Positions 36,106 to 46,657 of a stretch of 64,000 nucleotides of DNA are shown piece by piece. Location: the NCBI GenBank assembly GCA_014281115.1, contig JACONQ010000012.1:434001-498000 (forward strand). Direction: 5' to 3'. This DNA comes from Laburnicola sp. R22_1 (taxonomy: Eukaryota > Ascomycota > Dothideomycetes > Pleosporales > Didymosphaeriaceae). Position 1 is the stretch's first letter. Each line of letters opens with the position of its first letter. The notes under the pieces were generated by a model. The model saw nothing but the letters and a program-made list of their open reading frames with translations, ran no database searches and was not told where the DNA came from. The position numbers and the translations under genes are program-made.

Positions 36106-36897
36106 ATGCCAGGCAGCAAAGCCTCCAGAAACCGCCGCACCCGCCTCAAGCGCGAAACCCACCTCAACATCTCCAACGGCTCGTCCGCCCACTGCACCTA
36201 CAAGGGCCTAATCCGCAAGCAACGTCAGCGCGAACACGAACGCAGAAACCCGTATATTCACCCTTGGATCCGCGACCCAGGGTTCCGCCTGGGAGCGACC
36301 CGCTACCCGCCCGCCTCGCTGCCCGGCCTCCCCCCGGAACTGCGGCAGCACATCCTCAGCCTGTGCTACCCGCAGGAGGAGATTAGTGCGCACAGCGCGC
36401 CAGCTGCTCGGAGTAAGTTGCTTTGCCAGCGTATTGGCGAACTTTGCGTTGTTTCCCCTTGGTTGCGCGTGGATATGGGGTATGTGGGTGCGCAGTGGAA
36501 GAAGCGGGTCTTGGTGGACAAGTCGAGATCGGGGGTGTTTGTCTTGGGAGTGTGGCGGGAGTTTTTGTTTCCGGATATGAAGGCGGCGATGAAGGCGAAG
36601 GAGGGCAAGGTGGTGGTGGGGAAACACCAGGGCGCTGGGTTGGCCAGAGAGCGGCGTCAGAAGTGCTGGTACTGTTGGGAGAGGCACGCGGTTGGTGGTG
36701 AGTCTTCCCTTTAGCTATACTTTGCGCTTGCCTCACTAAACGGCATGCTCAACAGCACCGTGCTAGACTCGATCGGTCCCCCGGAACGAAGGGACTTTAG
36801 GGAATGGATCTCGGTGACGAAAGTCCGCAAGTCCAGGACTCCGAAGCACCTACCGCAGAGTCCTTTTCGGGGGAAGAAGACCCGATTTGACGACTAA
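36106..36897 (+). CDS. Hypothetical protein with F-box-like segment
   Basis: The first exon (36106 to about 36700) is a 200-codon frame, basic at the N terminus (SKASRNRRTRLKRE), with a LPGLPPELRQHILSLCYPQEE stretch at residues ~70-90 that resembles F-box/2EXR starts, and a CWYCWERHAVGG end. A further frame, 36765-36897 (DSIGPPERRDFREW ... KKTRFDD, stop TAA), follows an AACAG acceptor at about 36764 and is probably the last exon; the donor that joins them in phase is not clear (a GTGAGT at 36694 does not restore frame). Function unknown. It is convergent with the polymerase eta gene, 92 bp apart. Confidence 0.5.
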
Positions 36898-36989
36898 GCA
36901 CGATACGTAAGTAGACATCGAGACAACACGAACACATCCCCGATTAACAGCAGTAAGTTTTTTTTTCCAATGATTCGATTCTATTCAGC

Positions 36990-39179
36990 TCAACCTGGCC
37001 GCCCAAACGCGAGCTTCGCCTGCCCTTTCTCTACAATTTTCCCAGCACCAGGCGGTCGTCCTCGCCCTCTCGACGGTTTCTGCGCCAAAGGCGTATTTCG
37101 ACCAGCAGCGAGCATATTTGATGCAGTCCGACTCTCCGCTCGCATCTCCTTCGATAACGCCATGGCGAAATGGTAGTCTTCATGCTCGGCTTTTTCAGCA
37201 GACGGCAAGTACATGTTACATTTTTCGCAGAAGAACGTGTTCAGCGTCTTTTTGTCTTGTTTTGGTTGGGGCGCTTGGCTTGGGGTGTCGATTCTACTTT
37301 CATGCGGAAGCGAAGGCGAAGGGTCTTTGAAATTTTGGGGTTGCGCCGATGGGGGTGTGTTGGATATGTCTTCGTTCGACTGGAGTCGTTCGGGTGCAGG
37401 CGTAGTCGGCCTGTCTTCTGAATCTTCATGTGGCGGCGCTCCAAATTCGTCGCCGTCTTCCCCTTCGAGATCCTCGTCTTCTTCTCGTGTAGACTCTTGA
37501 CGTGTCATCAGCACTGCCCGCGCAGCATCGAAATCGCGCTTCTTCTCGCTAGGCGGACCAAAGAAGTTCTTGATATTGCCCTTTGTGCGTCTCCGTTTCG
37601 TCGACGGTTCTCCACCGCTCATCGCAAGCCTGCCGCTCGACAGTATCGCCTTCGCCTCCTCACCTCTTACAAGAAATCCCCCGATACCCTTATTGTTCGT
37701 TATCCCATCTTCAAAGCCACCAACGCTCAACGACAGATTGGCACAAGGCCATGCTCGCCCATCAACCACAACCTGCGCCAACAAGTTCTTCGCAAGATCG
37801 AACAAAATGGCCTCACTCAGCGGCTTTCCCAGCGGTATCGGACTCTGCCTATTCCGCGTCTGGCCACCCTGTCTATGATGCAGATTTATCGTCCGCGGCC
37901 TCCTCTTGTTCTCCAATACGCCTTCCTCGACACAACGCGAGAAGATATCTGCGACGAAGATGCGCAGCCAGCGTACGCCCTGCTCAAAAGAATTGATAGA
38001 GGGACGGAACGATTTAGCGGAGAGCATAGACTTGATTTGCGTGCGGGGGTTGACGTGGCTATGATCTTCGCCGCGAATGGTGTTGTAGAGCCAAGAGCCT
38101 GTATCATCACCCAATCGCTTCAATTGGTCGAGTGACTGTGCCAAAAGCTCACTGACCTTGTCCGTGCCGAACATGGCTACGACTTCGTCGCCCAGTTTCC
38201 CGCCCAACATGCGGATCTTGGTGAACTTCATCTGGGAGAGGAAGTGCGCGACGGCGCGACTCCGTATCACCGTCTGCTGGTTCGGCTTCTTGTATCCAGA
38301 ACCTAGCTTGGCTAGCATCTTGTTCTTCGCCACGCCGCCCGAGCACGTGTATCCCAGCTCTTCTTTGACAGCCTGCCGCACATCGCGCACAATCTCAGAT
38401 GCAATCACCATACACACATCGTCCCAATCTGGATCCGTCTCCTCGCCATCCGCCTCCCCCGTCCCCACCAACGCATCCGCCTTCCAATCCAACGCCGTAG
38501 TAGGCACTCTTGGTAGGTACTCGCTGGGGTCGTCATACGGCGGCGGGACCCTGAGCTCCGGATATCGTTCCAACAAGATGCTGTGCACCTGCGCACTCAG
38601 ATCCATAAACACCTCATCAATACCCGCCTTCTCGACGCGCTGCTCCTTATCCGGCAGCACGCCCTTGATGCACTTCAATATGCGTCTGCTCTCCAACCGA
38701 TACGGGTCCAGCGAGACCTTATGACTCGCCATGTTCTTGAAACTGTCTTCATGGTATGCCCACTTCTCTTCGCCCTCCTTCCACGTTGCCACGTGCTGCA
38801 GTATCAAGTCCGGACACACTTTTAACGCTTCGGCGCTGGTGACATGTCGATTTAGTCCGTATGCGCGCGCGGGGTAGTTTATGGCTATGAGACCTGCCGA
38901 TGATCAGCGCTTGGTCTTGTCTGTGCATTCCTAGAAGACATACGGACCTTGCCATTGTTGGACTGCGAGCGGGAGCTCGGGGTCAATGCCAAGTCGCACA
39001 GTTTCGCATTGCGCATAGAAGGCGTCGAGGTCGACATGGGCAATCACACGGAGAGGCGTTTGCGTCGAGTACGTTTTCAGCTGGTGCAGTTGCTTGTACG
39101 TGAAGCGGGATTTGGGGACGCATCGAGGGGACGTGATAGAGAATGGGGAGGAGGCGAAGGCGGCGGCAGGGGAGGACAT
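36990..39179 (-). CDS. RAD30: DNA polymerase eta (Y-family translesion polymerase)
   Basis: Exons 39179-38948 and 38893-36990 give 711 residues. The catalytic core starts VIAHVDLDAFYAQCE (metal-binding Asp, residues ~45-60), with LIAINYPARAYGLNRHVT after the intron, then IDEVFMDLS (second catalytic carboxylate region), YTCSGGVAKNKMLAKLGSG in the palm/thumb, and the little-finger region at ~350-430. The C-terminal third holds a ubiquitin-binding zinc finger (FFCEKCNMYLPSAEKAEHEDYH, ~630-655, C2-H-H type) and a last QAKLAFGRPG stretch like a PCNA-interacting (PIP) motif. It bypasses UV photoproducts during replication. The lengths and order match fungal Rad30. Confidence 0.93.
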
Positions 39180-39515
39180 GATGGGAGTTGATGGAGACTA
39201 TGGCATGTCGAGAGCGATGTACGTGACGGGAGAACGCGCACTCCAGGTTGACGCGTGGGACGCGATGCGTGGTGATGATGGTGCAGGGCTGAAGTGGAGG
39301 GGGTCGTCGCGTCTTCCCGAGATCCCGTGGCTGCGCGTCATTCATGGAGCTCGATTGCGCTTGGCCCATCTGGGAAACTTTAGATCGTAGGCTGAACTGT
39401 ATATGTTCACAGACGCCGAAATGGTCGTTGTCGTCGACTAATTATTAAGATGTCCTCGTTACAACGAAGAAGACCATCCACACTATATCTACAAGAATAA
39501 TACAAATCTCTTACG

Positions 39516-39770
39516 ATGATTCCGACAATGTCTCTGCGCAACCTAAGCACCCTACTCCCCACCCTCCCCACCCTCAACATCCTCTTCATCGCCTCCTCTA
39601 CCCTTTACATCCGCTCCCGCCTGAACCTCGAGCCTCGAAGAACAAGAAGCCCGCTTCAACGAGATAGAAGGCACCTTGCGTGGGCACATCGGGCTCATCG
39701 AAGACGCATTAGACAGGATAGACAGCAAGAGTTCTACGGGAAGAGGGTAAGGGATGAGAAGAATGGATGA
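39516..39770 (+). CDS. Small single-span membrane protein, possibly frameshifted
   Basis: The frame opens with MSLRNLSTLLPTLPTLNILF, a hydrophobic segment (residues ~5-35), followed by IRSRLNLE. At about 39625-39645 the frame ending at 39750 (+1 relative) takes over a much more protein-like sequence, EEQEARFNEIEGTLRGHI and LIEDALDRIDSKSS, a short coiled coil. The two halves abut directly, too close for an intron, so either the locus has a 1-nt indel or only one half is coding. A membrane anchor plus coiled coil of ~75 residues would be a common type of small mitochondrial or ER protein. Family not recognised. Confidence 0.4.
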   Translation: MIPTMSLRNLSTLLPTLPTLNILFIASSTLYIRSRLNLEPRRTRSPLQRDRRHLAWAHRAHRRRIRQDRQQEFYGKRVRDEKNG

Positions 39771-41567
39771 TGGCATACTGTACTTGCATGATTCTCACAT
39801 TGACAGGACTCATTGTCACGTAGTACCTAGGGTACTATACAGTCGAAGAATCACACCATCATCAGCCGCGACGCCCCACCCCCCACTTCCTCAACTGCAA
39901 GATTATCTCCACTCATTCCACTTCTGGTGACTGCCTTCATTTCTGTCAATCAATTAATTTCCCAAACATCCTTCCTAGCCCGTATAGAGCGTTCCGCTCG
40001 GGCGCGAAATCGCGGGCCGAACCCGACGCGAAAATCCGCCACACCGATCTCGCACACGCATACAAGCGCCTGCAAATGCTTCTGAGCAGCGCATGGCGCC
40101 GGGGGACCCGAAGCCTCGGGTTTCAGCATGTGATGGGCGCCTACGTGGTTCCAACTCGCTCATTCTCTGCATGCCTAGACTGGAGGCGCATCCAAATTCT
40201 CGTAGGTGATGTGCAGCAATATACGAGATACCACTCGGTCCTTAGAACTCTAGCACTTCTGAGAACAGGCCCACCATGTCGGTGTTATGGGTGGTTCGAC
40301 TTGGAACATGCTGCGAGGGGAATCGTGTCCCGTCGAAGCCATGCAAGGAATGTTGAGTCCACATTGCATCCTATGCGAGTCATTGAAGCGTGCAGTGAGC
40401 TTACGGCAAGGCGATTCGTAGGATAGGCAGCAGGCTGTATGGCGGCCCTGTTATGCTGAGGGGTAGAATGTTGTGGTTCACAGATGCAGTGCTGCTTGCT
40501 AGTGAAGAACCCGGGCATGTGGGAAACACGAGCGCTCATCCTTTGCCGAGCCTGTAAACGTATCTTGATCACGAGATGCTACACTGCCCAGGTGAAAAGG
40601 CACCCAAGCATCGGCTGACATATTGACCGTAACGAGCAAGAAGAGATGAATGCGTGGGATGATGAGCAAAGCGTGGGGACGACCGCGACAACCTGTGGTA
40701 TGTTGCAGAGCCTGACAGAGGAAAATTCGTTCTTCTTTTATTGTTGGGGTTGTTAGATTGCAGCGGCTCGGGTTGGGCATCAAGGCTGGACGGGGAAATG
40801 GAAACTAGAAGACCGTATCTAGTTGGATCACGCCGATTGGAAAACTCCATGGGAAGACGTGTATATGCGACTGAAGTTAAGCAGTCTGATTTGGGCGTGT
40901 CGCCCACCCTCGTGCGCTATGCAAGACAACAGATGGCCATCCAGTCGTAAACATCCCAATCGTGGAAAATCGTACGAGACGAAGGTATATACATGATAGA
41001 ATGCGAAACGCTCAATTAGACATGATGCAATCGAGAATGAAACGGTCCGGTAAAGTAGACAGCGAAACTTGCGTGGAATTCAACAAGAAACAGATATTGC
41101 GTCCATCGCGGCGAGATGACCGATGGCGGTTGGCCGGTGGCTTTGGTGGTCAGAACATCCTGGGTATGCTGGTTCCGGTCAAGTTTGATAACCCCGCTGG
41201 AGAAGGTACATTAAAAGTTGGTGGTAAAAACCCCGCTCGACAGGAAGGAGCAAATGACGGCCGTCATCCATAAATCCCAGAATCGACTATAAACTCCTAG
41301 GACAACTCTCACAACGGAAACCCACTCTACCCGGCCCTTTTTTGAAAACGCTATCGAACATCAAACAAATCCTTGTGGATGAAGGAGCAGTTATTAACAA
41401 CGAGACGGTCCAACTCCAGACTCAGGTTGCAGAAAATGGGTTGGGTATCTCCGGACCAGTATAATGACGGCGGAACAAACGGGAGAACCTGGCGGCCACG
41501 GGAATCTACCTCCGGCGCTAAGGAATGAAATAACGGTCCGCGGATAGTTGGTCCTGTCCAGGACATA
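39771..41567. other. Intergenic stretch without a supported gene
   Basis: About 1.8 kb of balanced DNA. Several short frames occur on both strands (for example 40076-40426 and 40962-41273, plus), but none shows family motifs, signal peptide or splice structure. I see no repeat. Confidence 0.4.
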
Positions 41568-42563
41568 CTAACCTCTCCGGCGGCCGGCTGGTGGCGGCTG
41601 CGGTTGCTGTGGCTGTTGGGAAAGGGGGTATTCTGGGGACAGACATGATCAGTCAGATACAAGCTGGCAAAAGAAAACTCGACTTACGACGACCATCCGA
41701 GGCAATGTAGTAGCCGGGCGCGGCGACGACACTGGCGGAGCTTAGCGATAATCCAAGAAGTGAGGCTCGTAATAACCAAAATACCTTGGGGCAGGATGAG
41801 TGGCGTATGGCGGCGCTGATGTACGACCATAGGCATCCTGGGCAGGAGCCTGACCGTATCCGTACGATCCTGGCGCAGCCGGCTGGTAGGTTGGATGCTG
41901 GCCATAATAAGCAGCAGCAGGATCCGTCCGAGGCTGCGCGGGATGCGCTGTGTGAGAAGGGGCCTGGTACGCCGGATGTTGGGAGTACGTGGGCGCCGTG
42001 GGTGTCGTCGTGTAGTGGGGCGAGTCACTAGGGCCATACGTTGAACTACCGCCAGAATAGGACTTTGCAGAGGGAGCATACGTTTCTGTAGGCCCATAAT
42101 GCTGGCGCGATGCATGGGTTCTAGAGTCCTGATATGCCACTATAGAAGCGTCAGGGTGTCTCGTCACCTTTTTGTCTCCGACGTGAGCAGTACCTCCGCT
42201 GCGCTGGTCTCCGCGGTCCTTTTCCGCCTGCCAGCGTTGCGAGTCCGTCCTCAAATCCTGGATCATTTGCTGTCCATTGTGTCAGCCGCGCGGCCCACCT
42301 CAGTCGCTCTTGCAACCAAAACTCGACGTACCGATGTGAGAGTCCGATATGCAGTGATCCAATACCCTGGGCGATTCTGCTTGCTGTGTTAGCGCTCTGC
42401 GCTGCGTTGGTGGTGGGCGAAGGGAGGGGCGAACCTCGTGCTCGCCGGTGCCTAGGCCGGGCCTCACGAGCGCATCGGGGCCCAAATAGCGCTGGATATC
42501 GGCGGTGATGACTTCGCGGGCGATGCCGTCGCCTGCGACGAACCACTGATTCATGCGCGACAT
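41568..42563 (-). CDS. RfeG-like conserved fungal protein
   Basis: Five exons (42563-42435, 42376-42332, 42269-41785, 41731-41688, 41632-41568) close a 255-residue frame with no leftover phase. The N terminus MSRMNQWFVAGDGIAREVITADIQ and RYLGPDALVRPG, then RPGYWITAYRTLTS and MIQDLRTDSQRWQAE, match a conserved fungal family annotated as RfeG-type transcription factor; I know it by that name only and the biochemical role is not established. The middle (~85-225) is low complexity, rich in Tyr, Pro, Gln and Ala (YGPTETYAPS, YSQHPAYQAPSHTAHP), followed by APGYYIASDGRQYPLSQQPQ and an RRRG end. Exon 2 (45 nt) and exon 4 (44 nt) are very small, but each keeps a conserved-looking block. Confidence 0.7.
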
Positions 42564-44209
42564 GGTGAGTAGGTCAATGTAGGAAGGGAGAGGAAAGAAA
42601 GAGGACACTGATGTCAATGTCGAAGGCCAAGCAGAAGGCTAGGAAGCGGGCAAGGAGGGGCTCCAGATAACGGTCCAAAACCAAAGCCGTCTACACGGGG
42701 AGGAGGACAAGGCGCCCAGGGTGGCGGCGGACTAGCTGTGGGCTGGAGGGTAGTCCAGATGGGAGCGGGAGCAGCAGAATCAGGCAGATGCGGGGGGTTG
42801 GACCAATATACGGCAATTGGGCAGCGGCTCGCAGGCGCGGGCGTGAGGCGTGATGTATGCGGCGACCTCGTTGGGAGGCCGGGGCAGGGTTGCGATGCAG
42901 GTGGCAGCCAAAGCTGGAGTCGGGTTGGATGCGCGGAGCGGTACTTTCAGCTGTCTGACGACGGGAGCCTTGCCAGTCGCACGGGTACAAGCAGCACAGC
43001 AGGATGTGCAGCGGCACAGCAGCAGTACAACAGCAGTACGCAGGAGGAGACGGTAGTAGCTGTCACAGCACGCTGCGACGCTGAGGGTGTGCGGCTCTTT
43101 AGAGAGCAGACGAAAGGACGGCGAGTGGAGGCCGCCTGCAGAGGGCGGGCGGTGATTGGCGGGGGCGCTGCACGTCCGGCGGTCGGGCAGCAAGCGCGGG
43201 CGGCCGGGCAGTGATGCACGACGGGGGCGGGACGGTGAATGGCGGTGCTGACGACGGCGGCGGATGGTGGATGGTGGATGGTGGATGGTGCTGGCAGCGT
43301 GGCGGAATGCTGTCGTCCCCAGGCGTTCGCGATGGCGATGGCGATGGCGACGGCGATGGCGGCAGCAGCAGAAGAAGAGCGCGAGAGCAAGTCGGCGTGG
43401 CTGCTGGCGGACGCGGCGCCTATTTGACAGGCTGGCGCGGCCCAAGCCAGCAGCTGGCAGCAGCATCAGGAACCCGACTTGGGTTGCGGAACTTGCGGCC
43501 ATGGCCGTGGTGTCGCGCTGGGAGCTGTCTCCACTTCCGACGGCGCCCATCCGTGACGGCGGCCTGTGACGGGTGCTCGTCGTCTGTAGTGGCGTGCGTT
43601 GGGCAGCGACGACGACCCGACCAGCCATGCCTTCAGGCTGCCACCGCCTGCCCAGGCCCCTCGCCTTCACCACTCGCGTCCGCGTCGCGTCGCGTCGCCG
43701 GCCCCGTTCAGCGGCTCCCAATCCCAATCCCAATCCCAATCCTCACCGTCTCTATGCCGACCTAGGTCGCCATTGACGATTGCCTCGCTCGCCGCTCACC
43801 GACTCTGCCGTGTGCAGAATCTGCACCAGCACCAGCCGGGCCACCGCTAGCCCCCCGCGCACCACTTGGGCATGGCTGCAGGTGCTGCAAACCGCCAGAG
43901 AGCGGCCTCTTGTGCGCTGTGGATGCTATAAGACAATGCACTCTCTGCTCAGGGACCATCCCGAACGCCTGCATCGCCCGCCGGAACCTCTGCCTATGGG
44001 AGTTCCGCCACCCTCTCGACCGCCCTCGTGGCCCGTCCCAATTAGCTATCCCTCGCGCTGCTGCAGCGAGCCATCTAATCCCCCGCCGGCCTGTTGACAT
44101 GGCGAGCGGAGCGCCGTCCTTGTCCTCGTCAGGCACCACCTGGGCAAGGAGCCAAGCACGTGCGCCGTCCTACCGTTGCTGCGTGTACTGCCTGTCTGTA
44201 TTTCTTGCA
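42564..44209. other. GC-rich upstream region with simple repeats
   Basis: About 1.6 kb upstream of the RfeG-like gene. It is GC-rich and contains triplet-like runs: ggtggat units at 43262-43290, gcgatg units at 43329-43362 and atcccaatcccaat at 43716-43743. Long open frames on both strands here (for example 42780-43739 minus) come from the absence of stops in GC-rich repeat DNA and are dominated by His/Arg/Ser runs; I do not accept them as genes. It probably holds a long 5' leader and promoter. Confidence 0.5.
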
Positions 44210-45023
44210 TCACGCTGTGTGCTCGAGCTCGGACAGGAAAACAATGCCCAAAGGCGTACAGGTTGCGCTACCTACGGTGCTCGAACTGGCTGTGCCGGGA
44301 GAGCACCGAATTACAACTTCGTGCTCGACCCATGTGTCTTGCTTGAGATTCATTGCGTCATTCTCGTCCACCGCATCCTCATCCTGAGTAGTCGACAGCG
44401 TAGCTCCGTTCATCCATCTGGGCTTCGGTGCAGAGGACGCGGCGTCTTGTAGAGCAGCCCGAAATCGCGAGATCCAGGCATATACCTTTGGAAACTGGTT
44501 TGCAGATACAACATGGGACGGCATGCTTCCCATATTGACGAGCCAGTCGAGAGGCCATATTGCTGTCTGCTGTTAGGCTGGTTCCGGATGACGCTTTCCT
44601 GCCTTGGGTACACCGCATTTCCGCACACCCGTCGACAGTGGAAGCAGATCTCGGTGCCTAATGCAAGGCGGAAAGGCCCGACTCTAGCACCGAAACGAGT
44701 ACTGCCCGATACTATGCATGGAATGGATCTCGTGATTTTCTGTCCACCGTCGAATAGTACGGAAAACAGCAAGCGAAGGAGCAGAAGGAAAAGATCACAC
44801 CTTTCATGTCAGCCAAGGATGGCTTCTTGGTGCTAAGAACCCATTCACGTCCATCGGCCAGGATAGTCGTCTCCAAGAACTGGAACACATTCCTGATGTA
44901 CAACAGGCACTCCGGTCGCCCCTGCTCCATCTCTTCCGGTGTCCAGTTACGTCCAGTGAAACCTTCCTATCCTTTGCGAATTTGGCATTTTTCACAAAGT
45001 CTGCTGGTATCAACCCTGCAGCC
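44210..45023 (-). pseudogene. GST-like protein, C-terminal domain fragment (DUF7962-type)
   Basis: Reading down the minus strand from 45023: AAGLIPADFVKNAKFAKDR, then in a frame shifted by one missing base GFTGRNWTPEEMEQG and FQFLETTILADGREWVLS, KPSLADM, an intron (~44797-44566), IWPLDWLVNMGSMPS and FPKVYAWISRFRAAL, ending at 44210. This is the C-terminal helical domain of fungal glutathione-S-transferase-like proteins. The N-terminal thioredoxin-fold domain is absent here; an in-frame TAG stands directly upstream of AAGLIP. A matching N-terminal piece lies at 51689-51958 on the same strand. The frameshift near 44965 and the missing half make it a pseudogene. Confidence 0.65.
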
Positions 45024-45185
45024 TATATACTCGCGCTAGCTATAATAATAAACAGTGCTCTAATAGCTGCTTCCGCCAATAAGTAGTAGGCTTAGTACTA
45101 ACGCTCCGCATTCCAATTCCTGCCTACGAAAGATTGGTTGATATGATCAGGTCTTGTGTTAGACATGACCGCCTTATGGCTGACC

Positions 45186-45506
45186 CTACGACGTAGAGGG
45201 GTCCTCACAATCCTTCGCTCGCCTCCCAGTACCGCGGACCATGCCTAGTAGCTCTTTCCTGGTCAAATATCTGGAGTTGGCCTTCAGCAACCCAAGACAA
45301 TGCACCGTATGTCTCAAGTAAAAATCACTGAGTCCCTCCCTTCCCCTCTCGACCGCATCAGCCACGAAATTTACGCAGTGGTATTGATGTTGCCCAGTAT
45401 AGGCATAGCCGTAGCCAACTTCATTCTCTTCTACCAATCCGGGCTCGTCCGCAGTTGGGGTGAACCCTGGATTGGCAGCAGAAACCGGCTCTTGACCCGT
45501 TATCAT
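45186..45506 (-). CDS. UstYa-like (DUF3328) protein, partial or fragment
   Basis: The 106-codon frame contains two HxxHC motifs, HQYHC (residues ~41-45) and HTVHC (~67-71), the copper/iron-binding signature pair of UstYa family oxidases, which cyclise or oxidise fungal ribosomal peptides and other metabolites. The expected N-terminal membrane anchor is not in this frame. Upstream minus-strand frames up to 45780 hold pieces such as DDVVDRWHVPIELQEECAM that could be its earlier exon, but I could not join them in phase. The spacing between the motifs (~21 residues) is shorter than in most members. Neighbour of the repeat-peptide gene at 45816-46147 on the same strand. Confidence 0.4.
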   Translation of the reverse strand: MITGQEPVSAANPGFTPTADEPGLVEENEVGYGYAYTGQHQYHCVNFVADAVERGREGLSDFYLRHTVHCLGLLKANSRYLTRKELLGMVRGTGRRAKDCEDPSTS

Positions 45507-45815
45507 ACGGTAGTAGCTTGAGCAGACACGCGGCGCGCGTCATCGGACATGGCGCACTCTTCTTGGAGCTCAATGGGCACGTGCCATCTGTCCACAACGT
45601 CGTCCCGGGGGTGGACTTTCCTACGCAAAAAGGCTGGAACTGCGGCCGGAGACGTCACGGAGCGGGTCGGTGCGCAGATTTTCGTAAATGCAGGAGCGAA
45701 GATTGATCTCGTAGTCGTCTTTGCTGGCCGCGCGTTTCGAGTTCTTGCGGCTGTTCGATAGTGCCCCATGCCATGGTCGTGAAAGCTGGCAGCATTTTGC
45801 CTGTGAGCCGCTAAC

Positions 45816-46147
45816 TCAGCATTTCCCCTCGTTCGATCCGTAGAGAGGGTTGATGTACTGGGGAGCTTCATCGTTGGCTTGAACCTCGGCGTGAAGGGAT
45901 TTGGTAACTCTAGCTGGTGATGTCGACATACTGGCCCTCCTTGTTTCCTTTGTGTTTTCTATTCGACGTACCATCCCTCCTCATCCTCCTTGTGCTTTGC
46001 ATGGATGGACTTGTCGACTCCAGCGGGAGAGTCAACGTACCAACCTTCCTTATCCTCTTTTTCCATTGTATAAAGAGAATTTGCAATTCCGGCCGGAGAG
46101 TCAGTGTACCAATCTTCCTTCTCTGTAATGCCATAGACAGTAATCAT
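45816..46147 (-). pseudogene. Tandem-repeat peptide gene, possible RiPP precursor, frame broken
   Basis: Four imperfect units lie head to tail on the minus strand at about 46123-46064, 46063-45992, 45991-45946 and 45945-45880. Units 1 and 2 read KED-x-WYTDSPAGI and KEDKEGWYVDSPAGV; unit 3 reads KEDEEGWYVE and then a stop; unit 4, in shifted frame, KEGQYVD and SPARVTKSLHA; a tail APQYINPLYG ends at a TGA at 45818. Between units many differences are in third codon positions of this frame (TAC/TAT, GTT/GTC, GGT/GGA/GGC, CCG/CCC/CCA), so this frame was the coding one. Repeated short cores with acidic/basic spacers next to UstYa genes are the plan of dikaritin precursors. No Kex2 KR site or attached signal peptide is clear, which weakens the call. 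Confidence 0.4.
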
Positions 46148-46657
46148 TCAATCAATACCACATTACTTCTCTCACCCCTCACCCCTACTTACTAGATAAA
46201 CCAAAGGCGCACTTACAGCTATCGGAACCCTGCATACACATGGTGATTGGTGGGAATAAGCAATGACAAGGATCCATGGCAGACGGATAAGCAGATTCCA
46301 GGTATAATCCCCAAGATCTGAGAGCTAGGATGGCAGGAAGAGTGCTGTGCATAAGCTGTATATAGGATGCATACGATATGAGGAGACGGCTCCGAGGTGC
46401 AGGCAGTAAAGATGCAACCAGACGGCTCACACACATGTAGTCCAGGCTGATATCCAATCTAAAAGACAAGCCTTTCATATTGGTCTTGAGCAGAGCTATT
46501 TTATGGACTAATCCACCACGAAGTTCCAGGCCTATTCGACAATCGGGCCGTCTACTTTTCCTACTCTGTTACTTCTCTACCCTCCGGAACCTCGATCATG
46601 ATCCCATCTCTACACAAACTCAAACAAAAGATTCTGAGCACCCCATAGTTTCTCATT

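Noticed and set aside
40076..40426. 116-codon plus frame in the intergenic region
   Set aside because: No similarity recognised and overlapping open frames on the other strand; not enough to call a gene.
42780..43739. 319-codon minus-strand frame upstream of the RfeG-like gene
   Set aside because: GC-rich simple-repeat DNA lacks stops in several frames at once; the product is His/Arg/Ser low complexity with no domain, and equally long frames exist on the other strand.
45501..45871. Minus frame of 122 codons as an independent gene
   Set aside because: Mixed composition, no domain over its length; only a short piece (DRWHVPIELQEECAM) looks protein-like and may belong to the UstYa-like gene.
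45910..46134. Alternative longer open frame through the tandem repeats, with dibasic KKR/RR sites resembling Kex2 sites
   Set aside because: Differences between repeat units are synonymous in the WYVDSPAG frame and not in this one, so the dibasic residues are probably a by-product of the other phase.
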